From assembly GCA_944989445.1 (NCBI GenBank), contig CALYLW010000060.1:1615959-1679958 (forward strand): DNA of 64,000 bases, read 5' to 3'. A program made the position numbers and the translations under genes. Position 1 is the first letter of the stretch. Each line of letters starts with the position of its first letter. The notes beneath the pieces are model-generated. The model was not told the DNA's origin. It worked only from the letters and a program-made list of their open reading frames with translations, and did not search any database. The stretch is from Ampullaceana balthica (Eukaryota; Mollusca; Gastropoda; Lymnaeidae). Shown here piece after piece: positions 1-10,960 of this stretch.

Positions 1-1424
1 GAGTATTGTGGGAAATGCTTTTGCCAGAGTGCGCATTGCAAGCCTGCAAATTCTGGCACATAATGTCTACCCAGAATCACAATGCGGTTTGCGGGCTGGC
101 CGGTCAACCATGGACATGATCTTCTCACTCCGTCAGCTACAAGAGAAATGTTGGGAGCAACAAAAAGCCCTCTTCGTTGCCTTCATAGATCTAACAAAGG
201 CATTTGACCTGGTCAGCCGCATGGGTCTGCTACGTATTTTGGAAAAAAATAGGATGTCCGCCGCGGCTTCTCTCCATCATCGAGTCCTTCCACACCAATA
301 TGCACAGCACAGTGCTCTTCGATGGTGCCACCTCAGAACCCTTACAAGTTTGTAGCGGAGTCAAACAGGGCTATGTACTGGCTCCAACACTCTTCGGTAT
401 CTTTTTCTCGATGCTACTGCGTCATGCTTTCGAGGACTGCTTCGAGGGTGTAAACATCCATACCAGGACGGATGGAAATCTATACAACATCAGCCGTCTC
501 CGCGCGAAGAGAAAAGTGGGAAATGTTTTAATTAGAGAGTTGCTCTTCGCGGATGACGCAGCCCTTACCTCACATTCAGAGATAGGTCTCCAACTCTTGG
601 TCAATAAGTTCTCAGAGGCATGCAAGGATTTTGGTCTAACGATAAGTCTAAAAAAGACCAACATTATGAGACAAGGAACAGACTGCTTTGAGGGAAACAC
701 CTTGGATGTCGTCGAGGATTTTACCTACCTTGGCAGTAACATCACAAGCACACTCTCCCTGGAAAAGGAACTTAAAACCAGAATCGGCAAGGCTGCATCA
801 TTAATGGCTAGGCTGAATCAAAGAGTGTGGAACAATGCGCAGTTCACTGATAGGACGAAAATCACTGTGTACCAGGCCTGCGTACTCAGCACACTCCTCT
901 ATGGCAGTGAGTGCTGGACGACCTATGCCAAACAAACAAAGCAACTCAACAGCTTCATCTTACGATGCTTGCGCAGGATTCTGCACATCAAGTGGCAGGA
1001 CAAGATCACGAATGTCGAGGTACTCAGAAGGAGTCATATGCTGAGCATGCACTCAATCCTGAGTGAGAGGCGCTTGTGGTGGTTGGGACATGTCCGCAGG
1101 ATGAGCTCGGAGCGCATTCCAAGAGCCCTGCTTTACGGCGAGCTGGCAACTGGTATGCGGAAGAGAAGACGCCCATGCTTGCGTTTCAAGGATGTCTGCA
1201 AGAAAGACATGACTCTGGTGCAGATTGACCATAAAACGTGGGAGGCCATTGCTGAGGAGCCCACCTCCTGGCGGGCAAAAGTACGCGAGGGCATTCAAGT
1301 CGCGGAAGCTTCCCTTACAGCCAGGAGTGAGGGGAAAAGGGCCAGGAGAAAGGGGAAGGGGGGTAGAGGAGCAGGAGGAATTGCCATCATCCCATGAGGA
1401 TGGACGGATGCCATAGATAGATAG
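1..1424 (+). mobile_element. Non-LTR retrotransposon (LINE), 3' portion
   Basis: The window opens inside a LINE. It contains the reverse transcriptase from before motif A to the C-terminus, then a short 3' UTR ending in a tagatagatag tail at about 1414-1424. A short microsatellite tail rather than poly(A) is typical of RTE-like and some jockey/CR1-like LINEs. The 5' end and endonuclease lie outside the window, so 5' truncation cannot be judged. Clade assignment is uncertain. Confidence 0.9.
2..1397 (+). pseudogene. LINE reverse transcriptase, C-terminal part, one frameshift
   Basis: Target-primed reverse transcriptase of a non-LTR retrotransposon. Visible motifs, in order: CGLRAGRST (about 85-111), motif A FIDLTKAFD (182-208), SGVKQG (354-371), and the catalytic FADD box (546-557). 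These are followed by the thumb and the conserved tail with LLYGSECW and LWWLGHVRRM. The reading frame changes once: codons run in frame 2 to about 245 and in frame 3 from there to the stop at 1395-1397. The shift coincides with a run of seven A at 243-249, and one extra A explains it. The copy is therefore inactive unless the homopolymer is a sequencing error. The rest of the frame is intact for about 380 codons, so the insertion is probably young. The C-terminus is very basic (KRARRKGKG). Confidence 0.88.
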
Positions 1425-1692
1425 TAAGCCTTTGTAAATTGTACCTTTAAAAGAACTTTTGTCTCTTTTCATCAGTTTGCATTTTAAAATTGTTATGAAT
1501 AACAATGATTTTAAGTTAAATATTATTTCAATATTATCTATACAAATCTTAACTATATTTCAGTTTAACCCTCTAGGTCTAGGTATCCAAAAATCATATT
1601 TGGCACTGACATAGTATATCTGGACCTGAAAAGGGCCCCATATCTCAAATAGCTTAGGGCCGCGTCAAGTCTAAATCTGGCCCTGGTCGTTG
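1425..1692. other. Intergenic stretch with a dispersed-repeat-like tract
   Basis: No gene seen. The part at about 1565-1690 (ggccctggt end, then gggccgcgtc and ggggccc-like blocks) has the look of the end of an old dispersed repeat read from the minus strand, but no partner end was found here. Confidence 0.3.
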
Positions 1693-1960
1693 GTGATTGT
1701 TGTAACTTGAGTGATTGCTGTAGTTGGTGTGATTGTTGTAACTTGAGTGATTGCTGTAGTTGGTGTGATTGTTGTAACTTGAGTGATTGCTGTAGTTGGT
1801 GTGATTGTTGTAACTTGAGTGATTGCTGTAGTTGGTGTGATTGTTGTAACTTGAGTGATTGCTGTAGTTGGTGTGATTGTTGTAACTTGAGTGATTGCTG
1901 TAGTTGGTGTGATTGTTGTAACTTGAGTGATTGCTGTAGTTGGTGTGATTGTTGTAATTT
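1693..1960. repeat. 36-bp minisatellite, about 7.5 copies
   Basis: Near-perfect tandem array. The 36-bp unit is itself two diverged 18-mers, gtgattgttgtaacttga followed by gtgattgctgtagttggt. As 36 is a multiple of three, the array stays open in several frames on both strands (for example LQQSHQ on minus, CCNLSD on plus). These frames have no splice or homology support and I do not call them genes. Confidence 0.95.
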
Positions 1961-3015
1961 GTGTAACCCGGTCGTTGTATCAAGCATGCTGTCTTGCCTC
2001 TGTCACACCAAGTTACCCCGTGTAATACAACAAATGCCTCAATTCTTTCATTGTCGTGCCTGTTATCGGGTTACCCATCGTCTTGTTACCCTTCTATTGC
2101 AATCAGTTTATCAGTGCATTTCCCAAAGTCCTGTATCCAGACCCACTTTCACGTCACTTGTGTTATGTTTGTGTTTGCACCAGGATGTAGTGTATCGTAA
2201 TCAACTATATGATGGTGATGGAGGCCGTGACACGTGATCATGAAAGTAGGAGGCAAATAAACTTAAAATATAATAATGTTCCTCAAAGTACGGTCGAGGG
2301 TAACTTGCCAGCACACAGGGATCTCAGATCAAAATGTCACCACAATGGAACATCGCAATCACTATGACACACAGGAATCCAACAAGAGGCTTACTTCCCT
2401 TGAGATAGTGTACAGTTTAAGTTATTCACATTGTTTAAGTGTAATGAGATGAATTATATGCAGTGTGCTGACATGAGATATGTGCGCTGTGCTTTTCACT
2501 TTCAACATTCATTTATCTTGTCTAGTTCTGTTTATTTTTTTGTGGTCCCCAACACAGTTTTAACACACAGTTATACAGTATAGTCAGTACAGCCCTTCAA
2601 TATCGACTCTTTTAATATTTTGTACAAGATGTTTGAATCGGTGAATATGAAACTAGATAAGGCGTGCTCCTAAGGAATTAGCCTTCTACATTTAAAAGGC
2701 AATGTTTTAGACTTGAAGTGATTTCCGAAGGTCGATAGTTCGGCAGCCTCGGACAAGTATGACGAAGGCAACAACTACAATTACAATGATCATGCATGGG
2801 TTGCTCTTATTTCCAAATACACGCATCACATGACAGACCTAGCGAATGAATCGTGTTAGCCAAAAGCGGGCGTCACAGAAGACACCAACAAATTCTTAAA
2901 GGTCCTAAATATTATATTAGAGAGGTAGTCAGGTAGTTGACCACCCTAGTGGCAGTGGTGTAAACAAATGTGTCCCTGAGAATAGCACCACAAAGTAAGA
3001 GCACGGGAAGAAATA
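1961..3015. other. Unique sequence without a recognisable gene
   Basis: AT-rich, mixed composition. It includes one CACGTG (about 2231). No coding, RNA or repeat feature could be supported. Confidence 0.4.
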
Positions 3016-3021
3016 CTTACA

Positions 3022-3305
3022 GCTTTGGCCCGACTCGTGGAAACATATCTCCGTGCTAGAGTACACACACCAGCTAAATATAGGCCAGTCTCCACACAGA
3101 TCGGTAACTGAGAAGATAAAACCATAACGTCTAGTACGTCCAACAGTTGAGCAGTCCCGTTCACCTGTTCAAACAAGCCCGCCCTCCGCCAAGGTCCCAC
3201 CGTCCCACCCTGCACCTCTTCCCCTACGAACGCTCTGTCGTGTTCGTTGAACTGTGACGTGACCGGTTCAGGAATCGGATCGAAATTCAACAATGAACTC
3301 GGCAA
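3022..3305 (-). other. Possible unrecognised coding exon
   Basis: An open stretch on the minus strand, more GC-rich than its surroundings and free of repeats. It reads through about 95 codons (including PEPVTSQFNEHDRAFVGEE) and ends at a good donor, GCT|GTAAGTATT, with the last exon base near 3022. I do not recognise the peptide and see no partner exon on either side. It may be a chance open frame or a 5'-UTR or promoter CpG-rich segment. Confidence 0.2.
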
Positions 3306-3439
3306 TAAATGGGCAAGCTGTGATCTATTGACTGTGTTGGTCTGGTCCGTGCTCTGGTCTGTGGGGTTTCATGCAGGATACGGGGGGTGGGGGTGGGATC
3401 ATTGAGTCTCGGCTCTTATTTCGAGACATTTTTCTGTGG

Positions 3440-4482
3440 AGACCGAGGATGGGGTGCCGGGGATGGGGTGCTGGGCTGAAGTACTAAGGCTTGGGTTGAT
3501 GTGCCGAGGATGGGGTGCCGGGGATGGGGTGCTGGGGATGGGGTGCTGGGGATGGGTGCCGAGGATGGGGTGCCGGGGATGGGGTGCTGGGCTGAAGTAC
3601 TAGGGCTTGGGTTGATGTGCCGGGGATGGGGTGCCGGGTATGGGGTGCTGGGCTGAAGTACTAGGGCTTGGGTTGATGTGCCGAGGATGGGGTGCTGGGG
3701 ATGGGGTGCCAGGGATGGGGTGCCGGGGATGAGGTGCCGGGGATGGGGTGCAGGGGATGGGGTGCTGGGGATGGGGTGCTGGGGATGGGGTGCCGAGGAT
3801 GAGGTGCCGGGGATGGGGTGCTGGGCTGAAGTACTAGGGCTTGGGTTGATGTGCCGAGGATGGGGTGCCGGGGATGGGGTGCCGGGGATGGGGTGCTGGG
3901 GATGGGGTGCCGAGGATGGGGTGCCGGGGCTGAAGTACTAGGGCTTGGGTTGATATGCCGAGGATGGGGTGCCGGGGCTGAAGTACTAGGGCTTGGGTTG
4001 ATGTGCCGAGGATGGGGTGCCGAGGATGGGGTGCCGGGGATGGGGTGCCGGGGATGGGGTGCCGGGGATGGGATGCCGGGTGTGGGGTGCCGGGTATGGG
4101 GTGCTGGGCTGAAGTACTAGGGCTTGGGTTGAGGTGCCGAGGATTGGGTGCCGAGGATGGGGTGCCGGGGATGGGGTGCTGGGCTGAAGTACTAGGGCTT
4201 GGGTTGATGTGCCGAGGATTGGGTGCTGAGGATGGGGTGCCGGGGATGGGGTTCTGGGCTGAAGTACTAGGGCTTGGGTTGAGGTGCCGAGGATGGGGTG
4301 CCGGGGATGGGGTGCTGGGCTGAAGTACTAGGGCTTGGGTTGATGTGCCGAGGATTGGGTGCCGAGGATGGTTGCCGGGGATGGGGTGCTGGGCTGAAGT
4401 ACTAGGGCTTGGGTTGAGGTGCCGAGGATGGGTGCCGAGGATGGGTTGCCGAGGATGGGGTGCCGGGGATGGGGTGCTGGGG
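3440..4482. repeat. G-rich minisatellite with higher-order structure
   Basis: About 1 kb of ggggatggggtgccg-type units of 14-15 bp, interrupted every 60-100 bp by a second module, ctgaagtactagggcttggg. The plus strand is strongly G-rich, with many runs of four G separated by 2-4 bases. The long frames (G/W/C-rich on plus, P/H/S-rich on minus) follow from the repeat and are not genes. Confidence 0.95.
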
Positions 4483-4626
4483 AGGTCATTACATTGGGCT
4501 TTGACAGTCGACCATAGCAAAAGGTCATTACAGTGGGCATTGACAGTCGACCATAGCAAAAGGTCATTACAGTGGGCTATGACAGTTGACCATAATGAAA
4601 GGTCATTACATTAGGCTATGACAAAA
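4483..4626. repeat. 39-bp minisatellite, about 3.7 copies
   Basis: aggtcattac recurs at 4483, 4522, 4561 and 4600, giving an exact 39-bp period. It directly abuts the G-rich array on its left and a foldback element on its right. Confidence 0.9.
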
Positions 4627-4927
4627 ACCCACGTTTTTATTAAGTGGACTAAAACAAGAAAATAACTTAAAAATTATAACTTCAAGTACTTTGATTTAAT
4701 ATGACTAAAAACGTTGGGCGCGCTCTTATGAGGTGTTTGGTATAAAAATTAAAGATTTATAATTTAGAAGGGAAAAGAGAGATCTATAAGTGAGAGAATG
4801 AGTGAACTCCATATGTAAAACCTCATAAGCGCCCGCCCCACGTTTTTAGTCATATGAAATAGAACTTGAACTTATACGTTTAAAATTATTTTCTTCGTTC
4901 TAGTCCACTTATAAAAAAGTGGTTTTC
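4625..4927. mobile_element. Foldback MITE-like element with ~110-bp inverted arms
   Basis: The left arm (about 4625-4737) and right arm (about 4816-4927) are inverted complements with scattered mismatches, around a loop of about 78 bases. Matching blocks include taagtggacta, gaaaataa, and the inner block tgactaaaaacg followed by cttatgaggt. No coding potential. The ends lie in A-rich sequence, so a target-site duplication could not be fixed. Confidence 0.8.
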
Positions 4928-5019
4928 AAAAATCTTTTTTTACCTCTAATTATTTTTATTCTTTTTAGTCTAAGTATAAAATCATAGAGTATATCGAAAT
5001 TATTATTTTTTTATTAATT

Positions 5020-5330
5020 ATTAAACGTAACATAACGCGCTTGGTGTTAAACACGGGGATGTGGTCATCGATGGCTGAGGTGAACTCCAGTGGCCCGTGG
5101 ATGTCAACAATAGCAGACGGATACAGATGCTATATAGAGATAAACTAAAAATGCATTAATTTAATTACTGTACATTCAATCGATCTGAAATTATGATACA
5201 ATGCATTGTCATCCAAGATCTATCTGTGGTAAAATTTTGAGATCTCTAGGGCCATCATAAGTGGTTAAATTTTACGTTGGAAATTTTGAGATTTTGCAAC
5301 AGACACACAGGAACGAAAGAAAGGTAATAA
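5020..5330 (+). repeat. Dispersed repeat, copy A
   Basis: Shares many blocks with 6316-6660, with 12035-12240 (inverted) and with 62495-62715 (inverted). Among them are gatacaatgcattgtcat, caagatctatctgtggtaaa and ttgagatctctagg. It ends near caggaacgaaagaaagg, which also ends the inverted copy C. No coding capacity. The class is not determined. Confidence 0.75.
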
Positions 5331-6315
5331 AAACGTGGTAATAAACCGCAACACACTTGTAAGGTCCACTTAAATCCCAGCTTGGAATGGGTACTTGAGA
5401 CTAGTTAGGGAAAGAAAGGTGGCTGTGAATAGTGTGGAACCCTCATAGTCATGATCTGTGGAGTCAATAATCTTCAGTATAGATAAGACACTCTCATACG
5501 ATCAACTATCTCAACACATTTAGTGGTCATTCTATACAAGCAAAACCACATCATTCTGTCATTCTACAAGAATTCAAGATCATTCAGTCTCCCCATCCTC
5601 TATACATACCTTAAGTGTTCTACACAGGTCAAAGGTCAAGTGTTGGTCCAGGGAGTCAATTAAAACCCAGCCCCCCCCCAAAAAAAAATAGGGGCGGGTG
5701 AACTATTAGTGTTGAGATTATTCAAGGTTTGAACACGTTTGTTATCTCCCTTAGAATGTTGAGATCAACTGATAGTGTTTTTATGAGAAGAAGCTTGGTG
5801 TTGAGGCTATGCGGAAACACTTGAGTGATAAAAACAGCCGTCGTGGTAGTAAAATAATCTATTGATGGATCAAACTCCGAACTGCTGTCAGAGTGTGTGT
5901 TGTATGTAAACGCAGCTAATTTTTCATGCAGGTGCCTGCAGGACAAGCTACGCCTGTGGTAAAGTCTTAAAATGGCGCATATGTGTTGTGTCCGTTGTAA
6001 AGTCCGTGACGTATATACCTACATTATTGTTTTGGTTGGGCAGACGTTGAGTCGACCCACGTGATCCCTGTGGTCTAAAGATTACTGAAAGGCTAAACCC
6101 CAACATATGAAATATAAAATTATTATATTATAAATTATAATGTAAATTTAGCTTTAAAAAATGCAAAATGGCGGGCGTGTTTTGTTTGTTTTTAAACAAA
6201 ATTTTAGCACAAGATGCGGCAATTTTTAATCTCTCTGCGAATGAGCATTGACTTTAAATACACATGCAGGATATCAACACTCCGGAGATTTTTTGGGTTT
6301 TAAGTTAAAAATAAG
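5331..6315. other. Unique AT-rich sequence
   Basis: No gene recognised. The short open frame on the minus strand at 5722-5946 has no Kozak, splice or similarity support. One CACGTG lies near 6059. Confidence 0.35.
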
Positions 6316-6660
6316 TAAAATGTAAAAAAATCTTTTTTTAAAAAAAGGACACGCTTTTATTTACAAACATTTACAGACTGAAACGCGCTGATCTCCCCTG
6401 CCCTTGATGTAAACACGGGAATTCGGGTGGGAGTGAAACCAGTGAGCCGTGGAGGTCAACTCTAGCAGACGACTATACATTCTAAAATAGTGATAAATAG
6501 AGATTAACTAAAAAAATGATTAATTTAATTACGGTACATTCGATCGATCTGAAATTTTGATACAATGCATTGTCATTCAAGATCTATCTGTGGTAAAAGT
6601 TTGAGATCTCTAGGACAATCAGAAGTGATTTAATTTTACGTTACAAGATTTGAAGGATGG
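6316..6660 (+). repeat. Dispersed repeat, copy B
   Basis: Best-preserved plus-strand copy. Its first 200 bases (ggacacgcttttatttacaa, then ggagatcagcgcgttt in complement) match the inverted copy D near 62.5-62.7 kb almost base for base. Its second half matches copies A and C. A short ggatggatgg-type run follows at about 6656-6680. Confidence 0.78.
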
Positions 6661-7047
6661 ATGGAAGGATGGATGGATACAACATACAAACAATGTGACT
6701 TAAATAAAAGCGTGTAAAAAAATATACAACAGTTCTTATTCTAATTGTTATGTAGTTTTTGTTTTTTTTAAAGAAAAGACGAACAATTTCGTAACTGGTA
6801 AAATGACTTCGTTAGCCAGCTCTATTCTATGCAACCAACTGGACGAGTTATTAATGAATATCAATAGAGCTGCATCACTGACACGTCCATATCAGGCAGT
6901 TTGTAACACGAGGTCCTCTGTGTGGTGGAAGTGTGTTGCTATCAGCACTGACCTTCAAAATGTGAGCAACCTGACCTTTCTGCCCTACAGACCCACGGCA
7001 TTCGTTTCAAAATAAATGGTTATCTCACAAGCATTGAATTATTTATA
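6661..7047. other. Unique sequence, no gene recognised
   Basis: Contains an open frame of 70 codons beginning at 6803 with an ATG in a reasonable context (gtaaaATGA). It has no recognisable domain or splice partner, so it is left unannotated as a gene. Confidence 0.3.
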
Positions 7048-8470
7048 AGATGTGCAGCCATGGCTATTACAAATATCAACAAGATGTGCAGCCATGGCTA
7101 TTACAATCAACAAGACGTGCAGCCATGACCATTAAAATCAACAAGATGTGCAGCCATGACCATTACATTCAACAAGACGTGCAGCTATGGCCATTACATT
7201 CAATAAGATGTGCAGCCATGGCTATTACAAATATCAACAAGATGTGCAGCCATGACCATTGCAATCAACAAGATGTGCAGCCATGAACATTACAATCAAC
7301 AAGATGTGCAGCCATGACCATTACATTCAACAAGACGTGCAGCTATGGCCATTACATTCAATACGATGTGCAGCCATGGCTATTACAAATATCAACAAGA
7401 TGTGCAGCCATGACCATTACATTCAACAAGACGTGCAGCCATGGCTATTACATTCAACAAGACGTGCAGCCATGACCATTAAAATCAACAAGATGTGCAG
7501 CCATGACCATTACATTCAACAAGACGTGCAGCTATGGCCATTACATTCAATAAGATGTGCAGCCATGGCTATTACAAATATCAACAAGATGTGCAGCCAT
7601 GACCATTACAATCAACAAGATGTGCAGCCATGAACATTACAATCAACAAGATGTGCAGCCATGACCATTACAATCAACAAGACGTGCAGGTATGGCCATT
7701 ACATTCAACAAGACGTGCAGCCATGACCATTACAATCAACAAGATGTGCAGCCATGGCCATTACATTCAACAAGATGTGCAGCCATGACCATTACAATCA
7801 ACAAGATGTGCAGCCATGGCCATTACAATAAACAAGATGTGCAGCCATGACCATTACATTCAACAAGATGTGCAGCCATGACCATTACAATCAACAAGAT
7901 GTGCAGCCATGGCCATTACATTCAACAAGATGTGCAGCCATGACCATTACATTCAACAAGATGTGCAGCCATGACCATTACATTCAACAAGATGTGCAGC
8001 CATGACCATTACAATCATCAAGACGTGCAGCCATGACCATTACAATCAACAAGATGTGCAGCCATGACCATTACATTCAACAAGATGTGCAGCCATGACC
8101 ATTACAATCAACAAGATGTGCAACCATGGCTATTTCAAATTAAATATCAACAAGATGTGCAGCCATGACCATTACATTCAACAAGATGTGCAGTCATGGC
8201 TATTACAAATATCAAGAAGATGTGCAGCCATGACCATTACAATCAACAAGACGTGCAGCCATGACCATTACAATCAACAAGATGTGCAGCCATGGACATT
8301 ACATTCAACAAGATGTGCAGCCATGGCTATTACAAATATCAAGAAGATGTGCAGTGTGCAGCCATGACCATTACAATCAACAAGACGTGCAGCCATGACC
8401 ATTACAATCAACAAGATGTGCAGCCATGGCTATTAAAAATATCAACAAGATGTGCAGCCATGACCATTAC
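7048..8470. repeat. 31-bp minisatellite with 34-bp variants, about 45 copies
   Basis: The unit core is agatgtgcagccatgacc followed by attacaatcaac. The period is 31 bp, with interspersed 34-bp variants carrying attacaaatatcaac. Because 31 is not a multiple of three, successive units rotate the frame, and the translated strings (MCSHDHYNQQDVQP) recur in rotation. This is a satellite, not a gene. Confidence 0.96.
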
Positions 8471-8582
8471 AGATACTACCACCAACCCCGCCAATATAGA
8501 ATGACCTCCATGGCGGGAAACATATCTCTCTTGGTGTCCTGGTTTGTGTCCCTTAAATTAAATCAATGGTTAGAAACACGCA

Positions 8583-8707
8583 GACACATTTAATAACACA
8601 TGTCAGTGTCAAAGACACATTTAATAACACATGTCAATGACAAAGACACATTTAATAACACATGTAAGTGTCAAAGACACATTTAATAACACATGTCAGT
8701 GTCAAAG
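8583..8707. repeat. 31-bp minisatellite, about 4 copies
   Basis: gacacatttaataacacatg recurs at 8583, 8614, 8645 and 8676, a 31-bp period. The sequence is unrelated to the 31-bp array just upstream. Confidence 0.92.
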
Positions 8708-9086
8708 TTTATGTACATGGTAGTTGTTGATATAACGATTTACACATGGAAAGCTCAAAATAATTTTGTTTTTTAATAAATCAGTGAAAGTTTAAAATTT
8801 TCCCAGTTTCATACTTTCTGATCCAACGTAACAGATCCCATAGGCACAAACTGGATCAACAAAGGTATTTTAGAAACTCTCAATTTTGTCTCATGATATC
8901 ATTTATTCCAATGCTAGTTTGTATACAGTTTTTAACAACTGTACGTAAACCCTAGCTGAAAGGCTGACTGACAATGAGAAGGTTGCTGTGGTAAAGCGGC
9001 ATGCACGCACAGTAAGCGTACTATTAGTCGCCGGTTCTAGTCTCTGTGACGGCAGGGACCTGTTCCCGTGGCTAAAGGGTGTTCCG
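8708..9086. other. Unique AT-rich spacer
   Basis: Nothing recognised between two minisatellites. Confidence 0.35.
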
Positions 9087-9249
9087 GAGTCCACCCAGCT
9101 CTGATGGGTACCTGAGTCCACCCAGCTCTGATGGATACCTGAGTCCAACCAGCTCTGATTGGTTCCCGAGTCTAACCAGCTCTGATGGGTACCTGAGTCC
9201 ACCCAGCTCTGATGGGTACCTGAGTCCAACCATCTCTGATGGGTACCTG
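9087..9249. repeat. 27-bp minisatellite, 6 copies
   Basis: gagtccacccagctctgatg recurs every 27 bp from 9087. Each unit ends in gggtacct or a close variant. Confidence 0.93.
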
Positions 9250-9296
9250 ACATTAGTTGTCCCGACGTCTTTAATTTTTTATCATGTATGAGGAGT

Positions 9297-10960
9297 CTAA
9301 TAGGTGTGGAGAGGGGGCCAAGAGGTGTGGGGAGGGGCTAAGAGGTGTGGGGAGGGGGCTAAGGGGTGTGGGGAGGGGGCTAAGAGGTGTGAGGAGGGGG
9401 CTAAGAGGTGTGGGGAGGGGGGCTAAGAGGTGTGGGGAGGGGGCTAAAGGGTGTGGGGAGGGGGCTAAGAGGTGTGGGGAGGGGGCTAAGGGGTGTGGGG
9501 AGGGGGCTGAGGGGTGTGGGGAGGGGGCTAAGGGGTGTGGGGAGGGGGCGTGGGGAGGAGGCTGAGGTGTGGGGAGGGAGCTAAGAGATGTGGGGAGGGG
9601 GCTAGGAGGTGTGGGGAGGGGGCTAGGAGGTGTGGGGAGGGGGCTAGGAGGTGTGGGGAGGGGGCTAAGAGGTGTGTGCAGGGGGCTAAGAGGTGTGGGC
9701 AGGGGGCTAAGAGGTGTGGGGAGGGGGCTAAGAGGTGTGGGGAGGGGGCTAAGAGGTGTGGGGAGGGGGCTAAGAGGTGTGGGGAGGGGCTAAGAGGTGT
9801 GGGGAGGGGGCTAAGAGGTGTGGGGAGGGGGCTAAGAGGTGTGGGGAGGGGGCTAAGAGGTGTGGTGAGGGGGCTAAGAGGTGTGGGGAGGGGGCTAAGG
9901 GGTGTGGGGAGGGGGCTAAGAGGTGTGGGGAGGGGGCTAAGAGGTGTGGGCTAAGGGGTGTGGGGAGGGGGCTAAGAGGTGTGAGGAGGGGGCTAAGAGG
10001 TGTGGGGAGGGTCTAAGAGGTGTGGGGAGGGGGCTAAGAGGTGTGGGGAGGGGGCTAAGAGGTGTGGGGAGGGGGCTAAGAGGTGTGGTGAGGGGGCTAA
10101 GAGGTGTGGGGAGGGGGCTAAGAGGTGTGGTGAGGGGGCTAAGAGGTGTGGTGAGGGGGCTAAGAGGTGTGGGGAGGGGGCTAAGAGGTGTGGGGAGGGG
10201 GCTAAGAGGTGTGGTGAGGGGGCTAAGAGGTGTGGTGAGGGGGCTAAGAGGTGTGGGGAGGGGGGCTAAGAGGTGTGGGGAGGGGGCTAAGAGGTGTGGG
10301 GAGGGGGGCTAAGAGGTGTGGGGAGGGGGCTAAGAGGTGTGTGGAAGGGGCTAAGAGGTGTGGGGAGGGGGCTAAGAGGTGCGGGGAGGGGGCTAAGAAG
10401 TGTGGGCAGGGGGCTAAGAGGTGTGGGAGGGGGCTAAGAGGTGTGGGAGGGGGCTAAGAGGTGTGGCGAGGGGGCTGAGGTGTGGGGAGGGGGCTAAGAG
10501 GTGTGGGGAGGGGGCTGAGGTGTGGGGAGGGGGCTAAGAGGTGTGGGGAGGGGGCTGAGGTGTGGGGAGGGGGCTAAGAGGTGTGGGGAGGGGGCTGAGG
10601 TGTGACGAGGGGGCTAAGAGGTGTGGGGAGGGAGCTAAGGGGTGTGGGAGGGGGCTAAGGGGTGTAAGGAGGAGCTAATAGGTGTGGGGAGGGAGCTAAG
10701 GGGTGTGGGAGGGGGCTAAGGGGTGTGGGGAGGGGGCTACGTGGTGTGGGGAGGGGGGCTAAGAGGTGTGGGGAGGGGGGCTAAGAGGTGTGGGGAGGGG
10801 GCTGAGGTGTGAGGAGGGGGCTAAGAGGTGTGGGGAGGGAGCTAAGGGGTGTGGGAGGGGGCTAAGAGGTGGGAGGGGGGCTAAGAGGTGTGGGGAGGGG
10901 GCTAAGAGGTGTGGGGAGGGGGCTAAGAGGTGTGGGGAGGGGGCTAAAAGGTGTGGGGAA
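9297..10960. repeat. 21-bp G-rich minisatellite, about 80 copies
   Basis: The unit is ctaagaggtgtggggagggg plus one G, with 18-22 bp length variants. The plus strand is almost entirely purine plus T and carries two runs of four or five G per unit. The left end tails off from ggtgtggagagggggcc, and the right end degenerates through gggaatggcaaag to about 11100. The Arg/Gly/Val-rich frames are a product of the repeat. Confidence 0.96.

Noticed and set aside
3834..4567. Long Pro/His/Ser-rich minus-strand frames, like a proline-rich structural protein
   Set aside because: They are translations of the G-rich repeat read from the other strand. Several frames are equally open and no start, splice or unique flank supports a gene.
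5722..5946. 74-codon minus-strand frame
   Set aside because: No recognisable domain, no start context or splice sites; length is within chance for AT-rich DNA.
7050..8504. Repeated peptide frames with MCSHDHYNQQDVQP
   Set aside because: Period 31 rotates the frame from unit to unit. This is a satellite without gene signals.
9284..10457. Gly/Arg-rich plus-strand frames resembling RGG proteins
   Set aside because: They follow entirely from the 21-bp repeat and recur in overlapping frames.
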